NCBI GenBank assembly: GCA_020444165.1
Contig: JAHLLK010000059.1
Location: 1-39,200 of the forward strand
From: Deltaproteobacteria bacterium
Lineage (GTDB): Bacteria; Desulfobacterota; Desulfarculia; Desulfarculales; Desulfarculaceae
Direction: 5' to 3'
DNA length: 39,200 bases
Within the stretch, counting starts at the first letter, position 1, and the number at the start of each line of letters is the position of its first letter. The notes beneath the pieces were generated by a model. The model had not been told where the DNA came from. It searched no databases and saw only the letters and a list, made by a program, of their open reading frames with translations. Of this stretch, positions 33,301 to 39,200 are shown in pieces. The position numbers were made by a program, and so were the translations under genes.

Positions 33301-34867
33301 GCCCGGCCAGAGCCGCGTCCGCGGCGGCCAGGAACTCCAAATCCGGGGCCTGGCCCACGGCCAGGATCACCGCGTCCAGAGGCATACGCCGGGTTTGGTC
33401 CGGCCGGGGTATTGGGCGCTGGCGGCCCGACTCGTCCGGCGGGCCCATGGTGAGGGCCATCAGCTCCACCGCCACCAGGCGGCCGTCCCGGCCCAGATAC
33501 TCGGCCGGCGCGGTGAGGAACTCGAAGCGCACCCCTTCCTCGCGGGCCTCGGCCACCTCCTCGGAATAGGCCGGCATCAGGGCCTCGGTGCGGCGGTACA
33601 GCACCGTGACCTGGGCGGCCCCGTGCCGTAGCGCGGTGCGGGCCGCGTCCAGGGCCACGTTGCCGCCGCCGATCACCGCCACCCGGGGCCCCAACTCCGG
33701 CGCTTGGCCCAGGGCGGCCAGGCGCAGGTAGTCCACCCCCAGGCGCACCCCGGCGAGCTCCTCGCCGGCCACCCCGGTGGCCAGCCCCCGGTGGGCGCCC
33801 AGGGCCAGGAACACCGCGCCGTAGCCCTGGTCCAAGAGCTCTCGGGGGCCCTTTTCCCGGTCCAGGGGGGTGTTGCAGCGGATATCCACCCCCAGGCGGC
33901 GGATGAACTCGATCTCGTAGTCCAACACCTCCCGGGGCAGGCGGTAGGCGGGGATCCCCACCCGCAGCATGCCGCCCGGCGCGGGCAGGGCCTCGAAAAT
34001 GGTGACTCCCACGCCTTCCAGGGCCAGGAAGTAGGCGCAGGCCAGGCCGGCCGGTCCCGAGCCGGCCACGGCCACCTTCTCGGGCCGGGCCGGCCCACAG
34101 GTGGGCAGGTCCATATGCCCCTGGGCCACCTCCCAGTCGGCCAGGAAGCGCTTGACCTCCCGGATGGCCAGGGGTTGGTCCTGGGCTCCCCGGGCGCAGG
34201 CCTCCTCGCAGGGATGGGTGCAGACCCGGCCGCACACCGCGGGCAGGGGGTTGTCCCGCCGGATCAGGGCCAAGGCCTCGGCGTAGCGCCCCCGGGCGGC
34301 CAGGGCCAGATAGCCCTGGGCGGCCACCCCGACCGGGCAGGCGTCCCGACAGGGGCTGGCGCCCAGCTTGTCAATGGCGTAGGCCCCGGGTGCGGCCTGG
34401 GGGAAATGGCGGAAGATGGCCTTGCGGGAGTTCAAGCCCTGGTTGAAGTCGGCCGGGGTGTCCACCGGGCAGACCTTGGTGCATTCCCCGCAGCCCGAGC
34501 AGCGGGCCAGATCCACGTAGCGGGGCTGCACCTTGACCCGGGCGGTGAAGTCCCCCGGCTCACCGGTCAGGTCCAAGAGCTCGGCCCGGGAGAGAATCTC
34601 GATGTTGGGCTCGCCGGCCACCTCGATGAGCTTGGGGGAGATCATGCAGGTGGAGCAGTCGTTGGTGGGGAAGGTCTTGTCCAGCTGGGCCATGACCCCG
34701 CCGATGGACACGTTCTTCTCCAAGAGATGGACTCGGAAGCCGGCCGCGGCCAGGTCCAGGGAGGCCTGCATGCCGGCGATGCCGGCGCCCACCACCAGGA
34801 CCGCGCCCTGGGTGGCGTGGAGTAGCGGAGTAATGCGCGAGGGGGAAGCCGCGGGCAATTGGTTCAT
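30380..34867 (-). CDS. Giant HdrA-GltD-HdrA fusion flavoprotein
   Basis: This 1495-residue protein merges three flavin modules. Module 1 is an HdrA with GAGIAG (27-32), C71xxC74 and one ferredoxin motif (C123/126/129/133). It is interrupted at about 165-640 by a GltD-like NAD(P)H oxidoreductase with its own cysteine domain (about 173-224), FAD motif GSGPAG (269-274), NAD(P)-binding GGGNVA (400-405) and closing GVFAGGDALTGPATVVEAI. The HdrA then resumes (CVGSRD, CSYVCC, to about 910). Module 2 is a second complete HdrA, from VFVCHCGVNI (938-947) through GGGPAG (1080-1085) to two ferredoxins (C1422-C1432, C1452-C1462). The ATG at 34867 overlaps the hdrB stop. The fusion could bifurcate electrons between NAD(P)H, ferredoxin and HdrB/MvhD; direction is unknown. 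Confidence 0.93.
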   Translation of the reverse strand: MNQLPAASPSRITPLLHATQGAVLVVGAGIAGMQASLDLAAAGFRVHLLEKNVSIGGVMAQLDKTFPTNDCSTCMISPKLIEVAGEPNIEILSRAELLDLTGEPGDFTARVKVQPRYVDLARCSGCGECTKVCPVDTPADFNQGLNSRKAIFRHFPQAAPGAYAIDKLGASPCRDACPVGVAAQGYLALAARGRYAEALALIRRDNPLPAVCGRVCTHPCEEACARGAQDQPLAIREVKRFLADWEVAQGHMDLPTCGPARPEKVAVAGSGPAGLACAYFLALEGVGVTIFEALPAPGGMLRVGIPAYRLPREVLDYEIEFIRRLGVDIRCNTPLDREKGPRELLDQGYGAVFLALGAHRGLATGVAGEELAGVRLGVDYLRLAALGQAPELGPRVAVIGGGNVALDAARTALRHGAAQVTVLYRRTEALMPAYSEEVAEAREEGVRFEFLTAPAEYLGRDGRLVAVELMALTMGPPDESGRQRPIPRPDQTRRMPLDAVILAVGQAPDLEFLAAADAALAGRGGLRLAADPLTLATASPGVFAGGDALTGPATVVEAIAQGRRAAESILRHLAGRDLREGREDRPPVAPAPQGHVTPLPRQAPPQAPAGERKQDFREVVGALTEEQVRAEAARCLSCGICSECRQCETVCQAGAIDHSQRPREMALKVGAVIMAPGFTTFDAADKPEFGYGRFPNVITSLEMERLNSASGPTAGHLQRPGDGKEPQRVAWLQCVGSRDLSVGRDYCSYVCCMYAAKQAVIAREHLPGLEATIFHLDLRAQGKGFDRYCTRAREQGGARWVRAFISRVLEDKATGDLILEYRDEADQPRSERFDLVVLSVGLTPAASGVETARRSGVATDRFGFAARQALNPLLTSRPGVFACGVFQAPRDIPDTVMQASGAAAEAGELLAAARGSQVTETAYPPEREVLGETPRVGVFVCHCGVNIAGVVDVPQVAAYAGGLPGVVLAQDFLFTCSSDSQERIAAMIREHRLNRVVVASCSPRTHEPLFRDTLRRAGLNPYLFEMANIRDQCSWVHQEDPVRATAKAQDLVRMSAARAALLEPLTQLARPVKQAAVVIGGGPAGLTAALSLAEQGFYTHLVEKTDRLGGLANRLGPTLEGFDPVPWLADLEDQVRHHGAVGLHLRATVAGVSGHVGDFAVRVRGEDGEKVLEAGAVIVATGAREHQPQDHGHGSDSRVLTQLALGEALQREEPWLTEAQGVVMLQCVGSRNEEHSYCSRVCCTTAVTHALALKELNPACQVTILYRDMRTFALKELGYLEARRRGVQFVRFSPERPPQVAAGEDSLLVTVYDPLLGADLALAADRLILAAAIRPGEDTARLASTLKLPLDQDGFFMEAHMKLRPVDFASPGHFLAGAAHGPKFLEEVISQAKAAAARAATVLARRERLVGGEVAMVDAERCVACLTCVRTCPFGVPRLNREGVVEIDPAACQGCGSCAAACPRKLIQLAHHTDAQVLAKATAFRPAAGLDGRTL

Positions 34868-35754
34868 GACTGTCTCCTGGCAGCGGGCAAGAGGCCCAGG
34901 TGAGCCAAAAGGAGCGAGGGATTGACCAGATGGCGGGCCAGCCAACGGGGGGCCTGGGCATGGCCCAGGGCCAGGCCTAAAAGCTCGGTGAAGTAGAACA
35001 CCGGCAGGTCCAGCTCCCGGCCCAAATCCCGGGAGACGCCCGGCTGGTACATATCCAGGTTGGCCTGGCACATCTGGCAGCCGGTGACCAGGCAATTGGC
35101 CCCGGCCTCCAGGGCGGCGGTGAAGAGCCGGCCGGTCAGTTCCCGCACGATGGTGGGCTCGGCCACGGCCAGGCTGGCCCCGCAGCAGTCGGTCTGGCGG
35201 TCCCAGTCGGCCGGCGCGGCCCCCAGGGCGGTCAGCAGCCCGTCCAGGTGGGCGGGGTGTTCCCACACCTTGCTCTGGGTCACCTGGGGCGGGCGCTGGC
35301 CCTGGCAGCCGTAATACACCGCCGGGGCAAGGCCCTGGAGCGGCTGTCCCAGGGCCGCGGCGGCCCGGGCCACCAGCTCCGGGGAGGTGAAGAAATGGTT
35401 GGCCTCCACCACCTCCACGGCCAGGAGGTCGCCGCCCAGGGCCCGGATGGCCGGGGCCAGGCGCTCCGGCTCGCGGGCCAGGGTGGCCTGGGCAGCCTTC
35501 AAGCGGTGGAAGCAGAGCGCGCAGGGGACCACCAGGGGCGCGGGAGCCCGGGCGGCCAGGGCCAGGTTGCGGGCGGCCAGGTTCAGGGCCAGGTCCTGGT
35601 CCAGGGCATGGGCCGCGCTGGCCCCGCAGCAGCTCCAGCCGGGCAGCTCCACCAGCTTGAGGTCCAGCAAATCCGCCGCCGCCTCCAAGGACTCCCGGTA
35701 ATCCCGGGCCGTGGCTTCCAGGCTGCAGCCGGGATAGAAACTGACCGTGGTCAT
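34864..35754 (-). CDS. hdrB: Heterodisulfide reductase subunit B
   Basis: This 296-residue protein has two CCG domains: C10, C42-C43, C78/C81 and C150, C190-C191, C226/C229. In HdrB of methanogens these bind the two non-cubane 4Fe-4S clusters that reduce the heterodisulfide. All ligands are conserved. The N-terminus VSFYPGCSLEATARDY and the YYGCQGQRPP segment are typical, though bacterial hosts lack CoM-S-S-CoB so the true acceptor is unknown. It overlaps hdrC and hdrA by 4 nt each. Confidence 0.95.
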   Translation of the reverse strand: MTTVSFYPGCSLEATARDYRESLEAAADLLDLKLVELPGWSCCGASAAHALDQDLALNLAARNLALAARAPAPLVVPCALCFHRLKAAQATLAREPERLAPAIRALGGDLLAVEVVEANHFFTSPELVARAAAALGQPLQGLAPAVYYGCQGQRPPQVTQSKVWEHPAHLDGLLTALGAAPADWDRQTDCCGASLAVAEPTIVRELTGRLFTAALEAGANCLVTGCQMCQANLDMYQPGVSRDLGRELDLPVFYFTELLGLALGHAQAPRWLARHLVNPSLLLAHLGLLPAARRQS

Positions 35755-36371
35755 GAGCTTTCTCCCGGCCGGTTCTGGAACAGCTCCCTCAGCCAGCCCC
35801 GGCCGCGCACCCCGTGGGGCAGGAGCGCCAGGCGGCCCCGGCGGAACAGCTCCCAGCCCAGGCGGGCGTTATCCCGGGCCTCCGGCCCCCGCCAGCCGCC
35901 GGTGGCCAGGAGATAGCGCCCCATGAGCGAGGCCTCCCACACCCGGCCCCGGGCCCGCACCTCGCCCAGGAAGCACTGATGGAACTGGAGCACCCGGGGC
36001 AGGGCCGGCGGCACGCCTTCTTTGATCGCCAAGGCGCGGAGGTGGTCCATGAGCCCCGGCAGATCCACCTGGTTGGGGCAGCGGGTGAGGCAGGTCTGAC
36101 AGGAGGCGCAGAGCCAGATGGTGCGGCTGGTGAGCAGGGCCTCCCGCTGGCCCAACAGGGCCAGGCGCACCACCTGGTGGGGCAGGAGGTCCATGGCAAA
36201 GGTGAGCGGGCAGCCGCCGCTGCACTTGCGGCAGCCGTAACAGGCGGCCAAGCTCTCGCCCGGGGCCCCGGTCAGCTCCCGGGCCACGGGGCTCGACGGG
36301 ATGAGCGCCTCCCCCCGCCCCGCCACCGGGGGGAGTTCCGTCTCTGTGGTCACAGCAAGGGAATCGTTCAC
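35751..36371 (-). CDS. hdrC: Heterodisulfide reductase subunit C
   Basis: The 206-residue protein has two intact 4Fe-4S motifs, CYGCRKCSGGCP (C44/47/50/54) and CASCQTCLTRCP (C88/91/94/98), and the helical HdrC C-terminus (LQFHQCFLGEVRARGRVWE). It relays electrons between HdrA and HdrB. It starts with GTG only 4 nt after the response-regulator stop, so the regulator and Hdr genes share one mRNA. No membrane segment is visible, so this is a soluble HdrABC. Confidence 0.94.
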   Translation of the reverse strand: MNDSLAVTTETELPPVAGRGEALIPSSPVARELTGAPGESLAACYGCRKCSGGCPLTFAMDLLPHQVVRLALLGQREALLTSRTIWLCASCQTCLTRCPNQVDLPGLMDHLRALAIKEGVPPALPRVLQFHQCFLGEVRARGRVWEASLMGRYLLATGGWRGPEARDNARLGWELFRRGRLALLPHGVRGRGWLRELFQNRPGESS

Positions 36372-36375
36372 GGCG

Positions 36376-36768
36376 TCACCCCAGAATCCGCTTTACTTCG
36401 GTCAATAGCTCCTCGGGCTCCGGCGGCTTTTCGATGTAGCCCTCCGGCGGCGGCACGGCCTGGTTCTTGAACTTGTCCAGCACCTTTTGCGAATGCAGGA
36501 AGGTCTTCTTGGCCAGACCGGAGATGATGATCACCGGGATGTTCTTGAAGTCAGGGTCGGTCTTGAGGTCCCGGTACATCTTGATGCCGCTCTCCTTGGG
36601 CATCATCACGTCCAGGGTCACCAGGTCCGGCTTGTCGGCCTGGACCCGGCGGAAGCCTTCCTCGCCGTTCTCGGCCAGAACGGGGCGGTAGCCATTACTT
36701 TCCAACAGGGTGGAGATGAAAGTGCGTACATCCATCTCGTCATCCACCACCAATACCTTCTTCTTCAT
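36376..36768 (-). CDS. Single-domain response regulator
   Basis: The 130-residue protein is a stand-alone receiver (CheY-like). The acidic pocket is in VLVVDDEMDV, the phosphoacceptor is D53 (VTLDVMMP) and the conserved lysine is in YIEKPPEPEEL. There is no output domain, so it must act by protein contact or in a phosphorelay with the kinases encoded just upstream. It lies 54 nt after the universal stress protein gene. The ATG at 36768 with AAAGG upstream begins directly at the first strand. Confidence 0.93.
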   Translation of the reverse strand: MKKKVLVVDDEMDVRTFISTLLESNGYRPVLAENGEEGFRRVQADKPDLVTLDVMMPKESGIKMYRDLKTDPDFKNIPVIIISGLAKKTFLHSQKVLDKFKNQAVPPPEGYIEKPPEPEELLTEVKRILG

Positions 36769-36804
36769 GGACCTTTCCTTTCTCCTGTTACCGGGGCGGC
36801 TCAC

Positions 36805-36822
36805 GCGGCGGCAGTCCGCCGC
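36805..36822. other. Small hairpin after the stress-protein gene
   Basis: GCGGCGG-CAGT-CCGCCGC (7-bp stem) begins at the base after the stop of the universal stress protein gene. It has no T-run on the minus strand. It could act as a weak attenuator or an mRNA-stability element between the regulatory genes and hdrC. Confidence 0.35.
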
Positions 36823-37296
36823 TCACAGGGTGTAGGTCTTCTCAGGGTTCCTGATGGCCATGACATGGCAGTTGGCCCGCCGGGATACCTGGTCCACGGT
36901 GCTGCCATAGTGGGTGGGCTCCAGCTCGCTGGAGCCCTTGGCCCCCAGGACGATGAGGTCCACCGCGTGGTCCCGGGCGTAGCGCAGGATCTCCACAAAG
37001 GGGGTGCCCACCCGGGTCTGGTAGCACACGTCCTTCAGCTCATTCACCCGGGGCCCGAACTCATGACGCAGGCGTTCCGCGGCCTTTTCCAACACCTGGG
37101 GCGTGGCCTCGGCCAGTTCCCCGGCCGGCTGCCCCTCGTAGATCTGGTTGGGGGAGTAGCGGTGCCGCGATTGCAGCACATGCAGCACATGCAGCGCGGC
37201 GTGATAGCGGGCTGCCAGGTCCGCGGCATACACGAAGGCCACGCCGGCGTCCTCCGAGTAGTCCGTACAGTATAAAATGTTGCGGTAGCCGGGCAT
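36823..37296 (-). CDS. Universal stress protein (UspA family)
   Basis: The 157-residue protein starts NILYCTDYSEDAGVAFVYAA and ends with the nucleotide-binding motif G-AK-G-x9-G-ST (in GAKGSSELEPTHYGST), so it is probably an ATP-binding member. It lies between a receiver-kinase hybrid (2-nt gap) and a single-domain response regulator. Such proteins respond to energy or redox stress, but its role here is unknown. The ATG at 37296 is selected because AAGGAAGGG precedes it and the family starts there. Confidence 0.93.
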   Translation of the reverse strand: MPGYRNILYCTDYSEDAGVAFVYAADLAARYHAALHVLHVLQSRHRYSPNQIYEGQPAGELAEATPQVLEKAAERLRHEFGPRVNELKDVCYQTRVGTPFVEILRYARDHAVDLIVLGAKGSSELEPTHYGSTVDQVSRRANCHVMAIRNPEKTYTL

Positions 37297-37298
37297 CT

Positions 37299-38483
37299 TC
37301 ACCCTTCCTTTCCGGGTTCCATCCCCTGGGATAAGCCTGCCTCCTCTGGGCCGAGGGGCAGCACCAGCCGGAAGGTGGCGCCCTTCCCCGGCCGGTTGTC
37401 CATCTCCAACCGCCCCCCGTGCTCCTGGGCGATCTTCCGGGTCACCATCAGGCCCAGACCGGTGCCCAAGGAGCCCTTGGAGCTGTAGAAGCTTTCGAAA
37501 ACATGGGCCAAGGCTTCCTCGTCCAGGCCGGGGCCGTTGTCCTCCACCGCCAGCCAGGCCGTGGTGCCGTTCTTGCCGGCCGAGAGCTTCACCTGGGCCC
37601 CCGGCCGGGAGGCGGTGGCGTCCACCGCGTTGGAGAGGAGGTTGCACAGGGCGTCCAGCATCATGCGGCGGTCCACGTTGAGCACCAGGTCCGGAGGAAT
37701 CTCCAGCGGAGCCACCTTCACCTTGGCCTCCCGGGCTTCGTCGCTCACGATGCCCATCACTTCCGCGGCCAGATCCTCGGCCTTCAAAGGAGCCAGATCG
37801 GGCTCGCGGGGCTTGGACAGGGACAGCATGTTGGCCACCAGGATCTTGATGCGCTTCAGGTTCCGGTTCAGCATGGCCAGCCCGGTGTCCAGGTGATCCT
37901 CGTTGCTCTCCTTGCGCCCCTGCTCCACCAGATAGACCCCGCCCCGCATGCCGGAGCACATGTTCTTCAGGGAGTGGACCAGGGAGGCCACGGCCTCGCC
38001 CACCGCGGCCAAGCGCTGGCTGGCCAGGGCTTGGCTGGTGGCCAAGGCCACCCGCTCCTCCAGGTCCCGGGTGTAGGCGGCCAGTTCGGCCTTGAGGCCC
38101 AGGCGCTCCTGGGCCCGGGCCAGCGCCACCTCCAGGGCCCGGTGATTGATGGGCTTGGTGATGAAGTCCCCGGCGTGCAGCCGGAGGGACTCGATGGCCA
38201 AGTCCAGGTCGCCGTGGCCGGTGATGACGATGACCTCGGTGTCCGGGGCGTCTTCCTTGACCCGCTTGAGCACCTCCAGGCCATCCACTCCGGGCATTTT
38301 CAGGTCGGTGATCACCACGGAGGGCCGCCAGGCCTGAAACACGGCCAGGCCGCTGGCCCCGTCCTCGGCCGTCTGCACCTCGTAGCCGTCCGCGGTCAAA
38401 TCCAGGGCCATGAGCCGGCGGATGCCCGGCTCGTCATCGATCAGCAAGAGCTGGTTGAATCGAGGGTCGGGTTGGTTGGTCAT
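37299..38483 (-). CDS. Hybrid with N-terminal receiver and histidine kinase
   Basis: This 394-residue protein has a receiver domain first (about 10-125; D60 in VVITDLKMPG, K110 in FITKP), then a coiled linker and a histidine kinase with H170 (ASLVHSLKNM) and an HATPase domain (NLLSNAVDAT, DNGPGLDE, GTGLGLMV). No sensor or membrane segment is present, so it is soluble and probably acts through its receiver in response to the upstream kinase. Start and stop overlap or abut its neighbours, so it is part of the operon. Confidence 0.94.
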   Translation of the reverse strand: MTNQPDPRFNQLLLIDDEPGIRRLMALDLTADGYEVQTAEDGASGLAVFQAWRPSVVITDLKMPGVDGLEVLKRVKEDAPDTEVIVITGHGDLDLAIESLRLHAGDFITKPINHRALEVALARAQERLGLKAELAAYTRDLEERVALATSQALASQRLAAVGEAVASLVHSLKNMCSGMRGGVYLVEQGRKESNEDHLDTGLAMLNRNLKRIKILVANMLSLSKPREPDLAPLKAEDLAAEVMGIVSDEAREAKVKVAPLEIPPDLVLNVDRRMMLDALCNLLSNAVDATASRPGAQVKLSAGKNGTTAWLAVEDNGPGLDEEALAHVFESFYSSKGSLGTGLGLMVTRKIAQEHGGRLEMDNRPGKGATFRLVLPLGPEEAGLSQGMEPGKEG

Positions 38484-39200
38484 GCCGCTTCCTCCGCCGC
38501 CAGGGGAAAAGAAACCCGGAAACAGGAACCTTGGCCGGGACAGCTCTCCACCGTGATGGTCCCGCCGTAGTCCCGCACAATGCCGTAGGATATGGAGAGG
38601 CCCAGGCCGGTGCCCCGGCCCACCTCCTTGGTGGTGAAGAAGGGTTCGAAGATGCGGCTCCGGAGCGCCGGGGGGATGCCGATTCCGTTGTCCCGCACCA
38701 TCACCACCGCCTGGCCGTTTTCCTCCCGGGCCGCCACCGAGATCTCACCTCCCCGGCGGTCGCCGGCTTGGCGCCGCTCGTCAATGGCGTCCCGGGCATT
38801 GAGCAACAGATTGATGAACACCTGTTCCATACGATTCTTGTCGGCCCACACCGGAGGCAGGCCGGCGGGCAGGTCCAGGTGCACGGCGATGTCGTGCACC
38901 CGCATCTGCTGGCCCAAAAGCTGGAACACCCCGGCGATGGGCTCGGTCACGTCGATCAGCGAACGGCTGACTTCGGCCTTGCGCCCGAACTCCCGCAGGT
39001 GATTGATGATGCGGGTGGCCCGTCCCACCTGCTCCTCGATCTCCCGGGCCACCTGGGCCACCAGGGCCGGGTCGGGCGGCGCGCCCTTTTGGGTCTGACG
39101 GGCCAAGAGGTGGCCGCCGGTGGCCAACACGGACAAGGGCTGGTTCAGCTCGTGGGCCACCCCGGCGCTCATCTCGCCCAGGGTGGCCATCTTGGCCGCC
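38480..39200 (-). CDS. Sensor histidine kinase, 5' part beyond the window
   Basis: The visible 240 residues comprise the HisKA (MSAGVAHELNQPL) and HATPase domains (NLLLNARDAI, DNGIGIPP, RIFEPFFTTK, GTGLGLSIS). Reading upstream of the internal ATG at 39190 the frame stays open (AAK before MATLGEM), so the true start and any sensor domain lie off the right edge. Its stop overlaps the next gene (ATGA). It is the first visible gene of the operon and probably controls the receivers encoded downstream. Confidence 0.92.
   Translation of the reverse strand, partial: AAKMATLGEMSAGVAHELNQPLSVLATGGHLLARQTQKGAPPDPALVAQVAREIEEQVGRATRIINHLREFGRKAEVSRSLIDVTEPIAGVFQLLGQQMRVHDIAVHLDLPAGLPPVWADKNRMEQVFINLLLNARDAIDERRQAGDRRGGEISVAAREENGQAVVMVRDNGIGIPPALRSRIFEPFFTTKEVGRGTGLGLSISYGIVRDYGGTITVESCPGQGSCFRVSFPLAAEEAA

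Noticed and set aside
17104..36371. Selenocysteine codons in the Hdr/MvhD proteins
   Set aside because: All these frames are full length without an in-frame TGA at expected cysteine positions.

Overview
The window looks like a high-GC chromosome segment (roughly two thirds G+C by eye) from an anaerobic member of the Desulfobacterota, perhaps close to the Desulfarculia. The basis is gene content: three sets of heterodisulfide-reductase (Hdr)-type flavin/iron-sulfur genes, a QmoA/QmoB-like pair, an acetogen-type MetF/MetV methylene-H4folate reductase, TusA/DsrE sulfur carriers and a sigma54 activator. No taxonomic marker gene is present, so this is inference. No rRNA or tRNA gene was seen.

Bases 1-9414 hold a type I-C CRISPR-Cas locus on the minus strand. 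Its promoter lies near 8300, followed by cas3, cas5c, cas8c (with an internal cas11c start), cas7c, cas4, cas1, cas2, an AT-rich leader and an array of seven identical 32-nt repeats that runs off the left edge. A WYL/HTH regulator gene lies just upstream of the promoter, which carries a 15-bp palindrome. Bases 9415-10108 are non-coding, with a 69-bp inverted-repeat element and several GC-rich hairpins.

Bases 10109-14518 carry a two-gene plus-strand unit (SAF-domain NAD(P) oxidoreductase and a UDP-galactopyranose-mutase-like FAD enzyme) that converges on a minus-strand aldehyde dehydrogenase across a strong hairpin. Bases from about 14.7 to 17.0 kb are an AT-rich island with one gene, a DUF262 protein fused to a Schlafen-type AlbA_2 domain. 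It is a candidate stand-alone defence gene.

Bases 17104-23294 are a minus-strand operon: TusA-like protein without the catalytic motif, TusA, MvhD-like, two HdrA-like flavoproteins, a small winged-helix protein, DsrE-like and HdrD-like. It has a well-formed sigma54 (-24/-12) promoter and three phased upstream repeats. The divergent gene (23487-24926) encodes a sigma54 activator with a cysteine-rich PAS domain. The unit suggests an Hdr-type electron-transfer complex working on carrier-bound (persulfide) sulfur.

Bases 25030-39200 are a second, tightly overlapping minus-strand operon that starts beyond the right edge: histidine kinase, receiver-kinase hybrid, universal stress protein, response regulator, HdrC, HdrB, a 1495-residue HdrA-GltD-HdrA fusion, MvhD, MetV, MetF, QmoA-like and QmoB-like. 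It would couple methylene-H4folate reduction or methyl-H4folate oxidation to Hdr-based, possibly bifurcating, electron transfer with an added NAD(P)H site. Two-component genes at its head suggest transcription tied to a redox or energy signal.
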